Shown here: in pieces, positions 1 through 5,138 of the stretch
Position numbering within the stretch: position 1 is the first letter of the stretch
Layout: every line of letters starts with the position of its first letter
Assembly (NCBI GenBank): GCA_964608495.1
Contig: CAZSOQ010000316.1
Location: forward strand, 1 to 5,138
Length of the DNA: 5,138 bases
DNA from: JAKORR01 sp964608495
GTDB lineage: Bacteria > Armatimonadota > Zipacnadia > Zipacnadales > FEN-943
Reading direction: 5' to 3'
Notes under the pieces: generated by a model
What the model saw: only the letters and a program-made list of their open reading frames with translations
Database searches by the model: none
What the model was told of the DNA's origin: nothing
Made by a program: the position numbers and the translations under genes

Positions 1-32
1 TTTCTCGACACCTAAGTTAGCGCATATGGGGT
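1..32. other. Less GC-rich window edge, no assignable gene
   Basis: This short stretch is visibly richer in A+T than the rest and contains the small dyad CTAAGTTAG (12-20). A plus-strand frame starting at position 1 closes with TAA at 13-15. It could be the tail of a convergent gene, but four codons cannot establish that. Confidence 0.2.
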
Positions 33-77
33 GCGGGGGAGGCCCCTCTTGGCGTCTGAAAGAGGGGCCTCCCCCGC
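33..77 (-). terminator. Perfect 18-bp inverted repeat downstream of CAP gene, probable terminator-type hairpin
   Basis: Positions 33-50 (GCGGGGGAGGCCCCTCTT) are the exact reverse complement of 60-77, separated by a 9-nt loop (51-59). The hairpin begins 28 nt past the CAP stop codon, where a terminator would sit. Neither side carries a T-tract, so it is not a classic intrinsic terminator. It could be a U-less or bidirectional terminator, an mRNA 3'-end stabiliser, or a copy of a dispersed intergenic repeat. The structure itself is certain; the role is inferred. Confidence 0.65.
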
Positions 78-85
78 GCAGATGT

Positions 86-96
86 GGCCTAAGGCC
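86..96. repeat. Short palindrome GGCCTAAGGCC
   Basis: An 11-bp perfect dyad (GGCCT-A-AGGCC) lies between the CAP stop codon and the long hairpin at 33-77. It may be an accessory stem at the transcript's 3' end. At this length in GC-rich DNA it could also be chance. Confidence 0.3.
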
Positions 97-105
97 GGGT
101 GTGCC

Positions 106-1110
106 TCACCGCGGAAGTCTGAGAATCAGCGGCCTGGACTCGGCGCGAAGGGCGGCAGGCAGGCTCGTGGGCTCGGTGCCGGGGCACGCGCCTCCCGGCT
201 CCATCTGGGCGAAGTCCTGCGTGACGTACAGCGTGCTCGTCGGAGTCGTGGACCAGGCCACGGCCACGCCGATGTCGGTGCCCAGCTCGTTGAGGATGTT
301 CTTGCGGTGCCCCGTGCTCCCCATGAAGCCCTGGTGCAGGGTGTCCACCATGGCCAGGCTCACGGCCCCGGGGCCCACCGCCTCCCCGACGTTCTCCGAC
401 ACGTAGTAGGGCATGCAGCCGAGGAACTGCTCGATCCTGTTCCACGCCTTCTCGTAGCCCGCTACGTCCTCGTCGTGCGTGAGCTCGCCGTGGGCCAGCA
501 TGTAGTTGCTGTGCCACAGGGCCGCCGCCGCTATGCCGCCGTTGGGCTTGAGTGGCGGGATCCCCTGCTTGATCCGCTCGGCGTTTACCAGCCACATGAA
601 GCGCGCCTCGAACTCCACCTCCGGCGCCACCGACGCGATCCACTGCGCCCGCCAGCCTTCGGCGAAGTCCTGGTAGTGCCCCATCGCCAGCGTCTCGTGT
701 CCGCGAACCTGTTCCAGGACCCCTAGCACTCCGTGAGGCCGCACCCAGGCGGGCCGCAGCTCCATGACCGTCTCGAGCTTGCCCTCAGCCTGGCCCAGCC
801 GAGCGGCGGCCAGGTCCTGCTCGGCCTCGACCAACAGTCGCGCCGGCAGCGCGGCCTCCTCGGCCAGCCACAGCGACAGCATCTGCTGCGCATCCAGCCA
901 GTCGAGGTAGTTGTAGGGGAGCTTAAGGTCGGCCCGGCGGTTCCAGTCGTACTTGCCGGCGAAGAAGTCGCGCCAGGCCTGGGCGAAGGCCGCCACATCG
1001 CCCGCGTTGAGGACGCCGTTGCCGTCAACATCGCCGGCGACGTCCGCGGCGGCGGGAGCCTGCACGGCGGCCATCGCCAGCACGAGACCCAACGCCAGGC
1101 TCGGCACCAT
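106..1110 (-). CDS. Exported dockerin-like / TPR-like / CAP (SCP, YkwD-type) domain protein
   Basis: A 334-residue predicted secreted protein from the ATG at 1108-1110. Residues 1-22 are a hydrophobic signal peptide with an APAAA|D cleavage site. A dockerin-like module follows: a canonical Ca-binding loop D27-x-D29-x-N31-G-x-L-x-x-x-D38, then a degenerate second half (about 55-82). Residues about 89-155 form amphipathic helices resembling two TPR units (AEGKLETVMELRPAWVRPHGVL). A bacterial CAP domain fills about 165-302: NAER, WHSNYM (H200), LTHD (H212), SEN (E239), GHRKNIL (H268), IGVAVAW and YVTQDFA. CAP proteins are extracellular, but their bacterial biochemistry is mostly unsettled. The chosen start lacks a good Shine-Dalgarno and has no basic residue in its n-region. 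An in-frame ATG at 1195-1197, behind a GAGGG, would add 29 residues including the RARR just before M1; a GTG at 1308 is less likely. Family call is firm; the start is not. Confidence 0.88.
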   Translation of the reverse strand: MVPSLALGLVLAMAAVQAPAAADVAGDVDGNGVLNAGDVAAFAQAWRDFFAGKYDWNRRADLKLPYNYLDWLDAQQMLSLWLAEEAALPARLLVEAEQDLAAARLGQAEGKLETVMELRPAWVRPHGVLGVLEQVRGHETLAMGHYQDFAEGWRAQWIASVAPEVEFEARFMWLVNAERIKQGIPPLKPNGGIAAAALWHSNYMLAHGELTHDEDVAGYEKAWNRIEQFLGCMPYYVSENVGEAVGPGAVSLAMVDTLHQGFMGSTGHRKNILNELGTDIGVAVAWSTTPTSTLYVTQDFAQMEPGGACPGTEPTSLPAALRAESRPLILRLPR

Positions 1111-1150
1111 GCGCCGCGCTCGAGGGGCTGCTGGCTGAACCCGGGGATTG

Positions 1151-1168
1151 CCTCCGCCCGGGCAGAGG
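1151..1168 (-). promoter_or_regulatory. Small inverted repeat in CAP gene leader
   Basis: On the minus strand this reads CCTCTGCCCGGGCGGAGG, a near-perfect dyad (one T/G pair) about 40 nt upstream of the chosen CAP start. It contains a GGAGG that has no start codon at proper spacing. A second CCCGGG nearby (1140-1146) could pair alternatively with the central CCCGGG. A regulatory role is speculative, and GC-rich DNA yields such dyads by chance. Confidence 0.2.
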
Positions 1169-1290
1169 CTCCTGTGTCTCGGCAGGGCTGTGTGCATGGA
1201 CCCTCGACGCCACCCGGTGCGTCCCGCGTCGGCCACGCCCAGCCGGCGGCCGAGCCCCGTCACCGCTGCCGCCTCCCACCTGGCAGGAGC

Positions 1291-1323
1291 CCTCGGCGCA
1301 TCACGCACTCCCGCGCCGCGAGG
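1291..1323 (-). terminator. Imperfect hairpin just after lipoprotein stop
   Basis: CCTC-GGCGC (1291-1299) can pair with GCGCC-gc-GAGG (1313-1323): nine base pairs with a 2-nt bulge and a 13-nt loop. It starts about 10 nt after the lipoprotein stop. There is no T-tract, so this is a weak terminator or attenuator candidate. The rest of the 222-bp gap is GC-rich with no recognisable promoter, RNA gene or coding potential on the minus strand apart from the possible N-terminal extension of the CAP gene. Confidence 0.3.
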
Positions 1324-1332
1324 CCCCGTGGA

Positions 1333-2391
1333 CTACTCCACAGGCGGTGGCGGCGCTTCCAGACCGAGGACCTGCGCCTGGTACCACTCTTGTCCCGTGG
1401 TGGCGTTTTTCCGGGTAGCGACGTTGCGGTTGTCTTGGACCTGGAAGCGAAGGTCATAGGTCTGGACGGGCTGGTTGCCCAGGGCGTCCGGTGTCGAGGT
1501 GTTGCGCGGGAAGTTGTAGGTGGCGGCGTAGGTGGCGTCCACCCACTGGCCGTTGCTCTGGATGCCCGAGGCGCGGTCGAGGGTGATGGTCTCCTTCGCC
1601 CCGCCGGGCTTGAAGATCTCAGCCGTGACTTGCTTGATCCCGTCGCCGTCGGTGGCATGGACGGTCATGACCGACGAGCCGCCGGTGGCGGGCTGCGTCG
1701 TGGGGTTGATGAAGACGCTCCAGATCCGTGGAGGCTGAGGCGTGGTCACGGTCACGTCGGCCTCGCCGCGCTGACTGCCGGCGACGGCGACCACCTTGCC
1801 CGCGCCGACCTGGGTGGCGCTGAACCGGCCGGGCGAGCCCGGCGAGAGCGCCCCGACATTTCCCTCGACCGCCCAGCTCGGCGAGATGCTGGACCTGACC
1901 GACCCGGCCCACAGGTAGGCCTGGAAGGTGATGAAGGAGCCGGGGTCCAGAGTGGCCTGGTCGGGCTGAAGGAGCAGGCGATCCGGCACGGCAAGATTCT
2001 GGGGCACGAGAGCCACGACGACGGGGGTGACTATGCCGTTGAGGACGTTAACGGTCAAGCGGGCGCCCCAGAAGCTCTGGCCGGCCGCCGGCTGAACGAC
2101 CAGCTCGATGGCGCCGGCGGGAAGGTTGTTGATGCGGAACCCGCCGTCCGCCGCGGAGGTGGTCGAGGTGCCCGGCGTGGCGGTCACTTGGGCGTTGGGC
2201 AGGGCCAAGGTGGTATCCTGCGCATTGACGACCCAGCCCGCCACGGAGGCGGTGCCCGCGGGAGGCTGGCCGTCATCGGGCGGCCGAGGCTGGATGGGCA
2301 CGGCGCTACCTCCGCCACCACACCCGGCGAGCATCGAGACCAGGGCCACTACGGCGCAGGCGAACAGCATGCTCTTCGTGGCTGCTTTCAT
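1333..2391 (-). CDS. Putative lipoprotein with carboxypeptidase-regulatory-like and Ig-like domains
   Basis: A 352-residue predicted lipid-anchored surface protein of unknown specific role. The start is ATG at 2389-2391, backed by an AGGAAGG Shine-Dalgarno 10 nt upstream. The N-terminus is a textbook lipoprotein signal: MKAATK, a hydrophobic stretch, then lipobox LAGC with C24 as the lipidated Cys. A Gly/Pro-rich tether follows (25-47). Residues about 48-130 look like a carboxypeptidase regulatory-like beta-sandwich (SVAGWVVN, LPNAQVTAT, DGGFRINNLPAG). Residues about 137-217 resemble a bacterial Ig-like (Big) fold, and about 222-345 are another Ig/cadherin-like beta domain (VHATDGDGIKQVTAEI, LRFQVQDN). 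No catalytic motif is visible, so a scaffold, adhesin or binding role is only inferred. It ends APPPPVE and lies between the protease and CAP genes on the same strand. Confidence 0.9.
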   Translation of the reverse strand: MKAATKSMLFACAVVALVSMLAGCGGGGSAVPIQPRPPDDGQPPAGTASVAGWVVNAQDTTLALPNAQVTATPGTSTTSAADGGFRINNLPAGAIELVVQPAAGQSFWGARLTVNVLNGIVTPVVVALVPQNLAVPDRLLLQPDQATLDPGSFITFQAYLWAGSVRSSISPSWAVEGNVGALSPGSPGRFSATQVGAGKVVAVAGSQRGEADVTVTTPQPPRIWSVFINPTTQPATGGSSVMTVHATDGDGIKQVTAEIFKPGGAKETITLDRASGIQSNGQWVDATYAATYNFPRNTSTPDALGNQPVQTYDLRFQVQDNRNVATRKNATTGQEWYQAQVLGLEAPPPPVE

Positions 2392-2401
2392 TGCGCACCA
2401 G

Positions 2402-2408
2402 CCTTCCT
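2402..2408 (-). promoter_or_regulatory. Shine-Dalgarno of lipoprotein gene
   Basis: AGGAAGG on the minus strand, 10 nt before the ATG at 2389-2391. It fixes the lipoprotein start, which also begins directly with a proper lipoprotein signal peptide. Confidence 0.75.
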
Positions 2409-2433
2409 ACGGCTTGATCGCTGTGCCTGGGAC

Positions 2434-2439
2434 AATATA
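2434..2439 (-). promoter_or_regulatory. Possible -10 box for lipoprotein gene
   Basis: TATATT on the minus strand stands out in an otherwise very GC-rich gap. It would place a transcript start about 35 nt before the lipoprotein ATG, leaving room for the Shine-Dalgarno. No convincing -35 box is seen at 16-18 nt upstream (GAGGTG at the expected place), so this is tentative. Confidence 0.3.
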
Positions 2440-2450
2440 CACTCTGCCCG

Positions 2451-2477
2451 GCCGCCCACCTCTGTCGCCCGGGCGGC
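2451..2477 (-). terminator. GC hairpin downstream of protease gene
   Basis: GCCGCCC (2451-2457) and GGGCGGC (2471-2477) form a perfect 7-bp stem with a 13-nt loop, 34 nt past the protease stop and before the -10-like box. With no T-run it is only a candidate terminator. If real, it would make the protease and lipoprotein genes separate units. Confidence 0.35.
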
Positions 2478-2482
2478 GCAGA

Positions 2483-2512
2483 CCCTTGCGGCACCCTTAC
2501 GGACCTTGCGTC
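2483..2512. repeat. Three phased short direct repeats after protease stop
   Basis: On the plus strand: CCCTTGCGG (2483-2491), CCCTTACGG (2494-2502) and CCTTGCGTC (2504-2512), spaced 10-11 bp so they fall on the same helix face. The third copy touches the protease stop codon. They could be an iterated protein-binding site upstream of the lipoprotein gene or a chance micro-repeat. Confidence 0.35.
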
Positions 2513-5138
2513 TACCGCTGCAGACTCATGGTCCGGATTCCCTGAACCATACTGCCATCTTCCGCCCGCGCGCGCAACCGCACCAGATACACTCCCCGCG
2601 GCACGGGCGCTCCCCCGTCGCCTCTCCCATCCCACACCACCACATTCTGGCCCGCGGCCATGAGCCCCTGCTGCTGGACCCGGCGGACCGTGCGCCCGGC
2701 GATGTTGAGCACCTCCAGGTCGCAGTAGGCCGGCGCCGACAGCGAGAACACTACCTGCGCTCGACCCCGGCCCGGCTGGACCGCCATGCTCGTCACGGCC
2801 AGCGTCGCGGCCTCCGTCTTCGTCATCTGCAGCTCGAGCCGCCGCGTCCCCGTCCCCGCCACCTCGACCCGCCGCTGCCGACGCAGATCGAAGGTCCCGT
2901 TCGTGTCCAGATCACGCAGTATTATAGCATAGCCCTCGGGCACTTCGCCGCCTATCTCGGCCTCGACCCAGGTTCGGTCCTCGCCCGCGGCAGGGGTGAG
3001 GGCGAGGCGCCACACCAGCCGACTGGCGGGCCGCAGCGCCAGGGCGCTGTACGCCTTCTTGTCGTCCTCGATCCACAGGCGCGGGCAGGACGCAGCGGCG
3101 GGGGGAGGCTCCGGGGCGGGAAGCAGCGCCTGCGTGCAGCCGCCCACGAAGTTGTCGGTATCCCTGCTGTGAGCCCCCGCCGCGACGAGGCGGATCTTCC
3201 ACTGCGGCGTGGGGACGGTCACGTCCGTGGCCGAGGACGCCGCTTGTGCCGGCTGAACCGCGCCGGTGGGCAGCACCGCCGCCGCCTGCGCCGGGCTCGA
3301 GGGCCGGCGGAAGGTGATGCGGCACGGCTGGTAGACCCGCAGCCAGAACCCGGCCCAGGCCGGCATCCATGTGCTTCCCGTCCAGCCCGGCGAGAGAAGC
3401 TTGTAGGAGAAAGCCGCGGCATCGAACAGGTAGGCCGCCGAGCTCAGATACCCGTCCTGCTCCGCGGCCAGCAGGCTCATCACGGTCGTGCCCACCTGCA
3501 CCTGAGTCGCGCCGTAGTCCATCGCGGCGAAGTACGGGTTCCCCAGTAGCTGCCAGCCGGGCTCCACGTCCACCGTCAGATTCCCCGCGCTCGCCGTCTG
3601 GCCCAGTAGCTCGAAGCTGAGCTGCTTCCTCGTCCACACCCACAGCCCGCGCCCCAGCGCCAGCCTGGTCACGGCCGTCGGCTCCGCCCCGGGCTCATAC
3701 AGCACGTACCGCTCGTTGACCGGGTCCCAGCCGGCCGCGCGGAAGGCTGCGTCGGGGCCGAAGAGGCTGGACGGGTTGGCGTCGGCCGGCACCACCGGCG
3801 GGCTGAGGAGCCACGTCCCCGCCGCGAGCTGCATGCTGTCGTTGGGAAAGCTCTGCACGGGGCCCGCAGCCTGGACGTTCTTGTCCTCGTTCCCCGTGGC
3901 GTCCACGGCCGTGACCGCGTAGTAGTAGTCCGTGAAGTCCACCGCCGACGTGTCCACGTAGCTCTGAAGCGAGGGCACGGGAATCTGGGCCAGGGGTTGG
4001 CGCGCCCCAACGGCGTCGAAGGGGTACCCGTCGCGGTAGATGCGGTACCCCGTGCAGTCGGCGGGCCACGTGTAGCCTGTCCACTGCACCTCGATCGCCC
4101 CGCCGTTGTCACCCGGCACGTCCGCCGCCGTCAGCGTGGTCACGGCCGGCGGCGGCAGGTTGTCCGAGGCCTGCACCGGCCCCACCGGCCCCGCGTAGCT
4201 CACGTTGGTGCCGTCCGACGCGCCCACCTGGTAGTAGTAGTCCGTCCCGTCCGCCACCGTGGTGTCGTGGTAGAAGTCCGCGCCCGCCGGCACCTGGCCG
4301 ATCTGCGCGAATTCTCCCGTGGTCCCCTCACGACGCCGGACCTCATACAGGGTCACCTCACCGCTGCCCGCGCCGTCGTCCAGCGAGCGCGTCCAGGTGA
4401 TCGTGATGCTTCCCCCGTTGTCCTGCGGCGTGTCGTTGGCCTGCAGGTTCGTCGGAGGTCGCGGCCCCAGGCCCACGCCCAGCGCCCGCGCGCAGTTGAT
4501 CCTTCCCGAGCCCAGCTTCCCCGCATAGCCCGGGTTCAGGCGGTCTATGTCGTCCGCCGTGCTCGTTATCTGGTCGCGGATCTGATCGGGTCCCCAGTCC
4601 GGATGCAGGGCCTTCACCAGCGCGGCTAGCCCCGACACCATCGGCGCGGAGAACGACGTGCCCGTGTTGGTATAGAAGAAGTCGGTGAAGCCGGGGAAGC
4701 TGGGGTCGTAGTAGGCAGGCCCGTAGATGGCGTCCCCGGGAGCGGACACGTCCACGAAGTGCCTGCCCGTCGAGCCGTCGTAGTTCGAGTAGCTGCCCTT
4801 GCGATCGTACTTGTCCGTATAGGCCACGCCGATGACGTAGTTGTCGGTCAGCGGGTCCCGCCCCTCGTTGCACACCGGCGACCACCAGTAGGTGTCCGTC
4901 ATCTCCCGGCTGTAGTTCCCCGCGGCCGCCACCACCACCATGTTCCTGCCATGCGCCCGGATGATCGGGTTCGTGAACAGCGTGCTCCACGGCGCTCCGA
5001 TGCTCAGGTTGATGATCTCCGCGCCGTTGTCCACCGCGTACTCCAGGCCGTCCACCACCGTCTCGTAGTCCGCGCCCCCGTCGTCGGGGAACACCTGGAT
5101 CGCCATTATCCGGGCGTTGGGGTACACGCCTGCCGTCC
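2512..5138 (-). CDS. Secreted subtilisin-like (S8) serine protease with Fn3 domains and FlgD-like C-terminus, 5' end missing
   Basis: Predicted extracellular serine endopeptidase, cut by the right window edge. The frame stays open to 5138, so the GTG at 5127 is almost certainly an internal Val in a typical S8 'GVxPNARIMAIQV' strand; residues are numbered from it. The S8 core runs to about residue 218. It shows the oxyanion-hole Asn in AAAGN (N71), the VSAPG strand (128-131) and the catalytic Ser in GTSFSAPMVSG (S158). The Asp and His blocks lie outside the window. Two Fn3-like domains follow (about 222-323 and 324-428), each with a DNGGxI...W strand and a DYYY strand. Next come a duplicated W-rich unit (431-608), a beta domain (about 640-770) and a FlgD Ig-like/type-A-sorting-like tail (about 790-871, with VVWDGRGDGG and RGVYLVRL). 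Stop TAG is at 2512-2514. The S8 call is secure; substrate and anchoring route are unknown. Confidence 0.95.
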   Translation of the reverse strand, partial: TAGVYPNARIMAIQVFPDDGGADYETVVDGLEYAVDNGAEIINLSIGAPWSTLFTNPIIRAHGRNMVVVAAAGNYSREMTDTYWWSPVCNEGRDPLTDNYVIGVAYTDKYDRKGSYSNYDGSTGRHFVDVSAPGDAIYGPAYYDPSFPGFTDFFYTNTGTSFSAPMVSGLAALVKALHPDWGPDQIRDQITSTADDIDRLNPGYAGKLGSGRINCARALGVGLGPRPPTNLQANDTPQDNGGSITITWTRSLDDGAGSGEVTLYEVRRREGTTGEFAQIGQVPAGADFYHDTTVADGTDYYYQVGASDGTNVSYAGPVGPVQASDNLPPPAVTTLTAADVPGDNGGAIEVQWTGYTWPADCTGYRIYRDGYPFDAVGARQPLAQIPVPSLQSYVDTSAVDFTDYYYAVTAVDATGNEDKNVQAAGPVQSFPNDSMQLAAGTWLLSPPVVPADANPSSLFGPDAAFRAAGWDPVNERYVLYEPGAEPTAVTRLALGRGLWVWTRKQLSFELLGQTASAGNLTVDVEPGWQLLGNPYFAAMDYGATQVQVGTTVMSLLAAEQDGYLSSAAYLFDAAAFSYKLLSPGWTGSTWMPAWAGFWLRVYQPCRITFRRPSSPAQAAAVLPTGAVQPAQAASSATDVTVPTPQWKIRLVAAGAHSRDTDNFVGGCTQALLPAPEPPPAAASCPRLWIEDDKKAYSALALRPASRLVWRLALTPAAGEDRTWVEAEIGGEVPEGYAIILRDLDTNGTFDLRRQRRVEVAGTGTRRLELQMTKTEAATLAVTSMAVQPGRGRAQVVFSLSAPAYCDLEVLNIAGRTVRRVQQQGLMAAGQNVVVWDGRGDGGAPVPRGVYLVRLRARAEDGSMVQGIRTMSLQR

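Noticed and set aside
33..77. The long inverted repeat as an insertion-sequence end or CRISPR-type repeat
   Set aside because: There is no second distant copy in the window, no transposase, no target duplication and no spacer array. A compact hairpin after a stop codon fits better.
31..726. A 231-codon plus-strand frame at the left end
   Set aside because: It is antisense to the CAP domain, begins inside the long inverted repeat, and encodes low-complexity basic sequence without recognisable motifs.
733..3549. A 938-codon open frame on the plus strand
   Set aside because: It runs antisense across parts of all three minus-strand genes and both gaps. Its translation is Arg/His/Pro/Gly-rich with no domain motifs. 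Stop-poor antisense frames are expected in GC-rich coding DNA.
2912..3643. A 243-codon minus-strand frame inside the protease gene
   Set aside because: It overlaps in another frame the domains of the protease that show coherent motifs. Its own product has none.
3919..4245. Repeated GTAGTAGTAGTCCGT at 3919-3933 and 4231-4245 as a mobile or regulatory repeat
   Set aside because: Both copies encode the same DYYY strand in the two Fn3 domains, so domain duplication explains them.
5125..5127. GTG at 5127 as the protease start codon
   Set aside because: The frame continues upstream to the window edge and the codon sits in the middle of a conserved S8 beta strand. The Asp and His catalytic blocks would be missing, so the gene must begin outside the window.

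Overview
The window is high-GC bacterial DNA, roughly two thirds G+C by eye, and all three protein genes lie on the minus strand. The domain types suggest a chromosomal segment from an environmental bacterium with a large set of exported multidomain proteins. These are an S8 protease with Fn3 repeats and a FlgD-like tail, a Gly-rich-linker lipoprotein with a carboxypeptidase-regulatory-like domain, and a dockerin-like protein with a CAP/SCP domain. The combination resembles Armatimonadota or related Planctomycetes-like lineages. That is an inference from protein style, not from a marker gene.

Layout, in the direction of transcription (right to left). (1) Positions 2512-5138: the 3' part of a large secreted subtilisin-like protease. 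The start and the catalytic Asp and His lie beyond the right edge. The visible part holds the catalytic Ser block, two Fn3 domains, an apparently duplicated beta-rich unit, a further beta domain and a FlgD Ig-like/sorting-type C-terminus. (2) Positions 2392-2511: a 120-bp gap with three short phased repeats, a GC hairpin, a -10-like box and a clear Shine-Dalgarno. (3) Positions 1333-2391: a 352-residue lipoprotein of tandem Ig-like domains. (4) Positions 1111-1332: a 222-bp GC-rich gap with an imperfect hairpin after the lipoprotein stop. (5) Positions 106-1110: an exported dockerin-like/TPR-like/CAP protein. (6) Positions 1-105: a perfect 18-bp inverted repeat, probably terminator-like, then a short less GC-rich edge.

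All three products carry export signals or extracellular domain types. They could act at the cell surface: protease, lipid-anchored scaffold or adhesin, and CAP protein. The gaps and hairpins suggest separate transcription units as readily as one operon, so a joint function is not shown. I see no mobile element, CRISPR array, tRNA, rRNA or defence system. The main items of interest are the protein architectures and the long hairpin.
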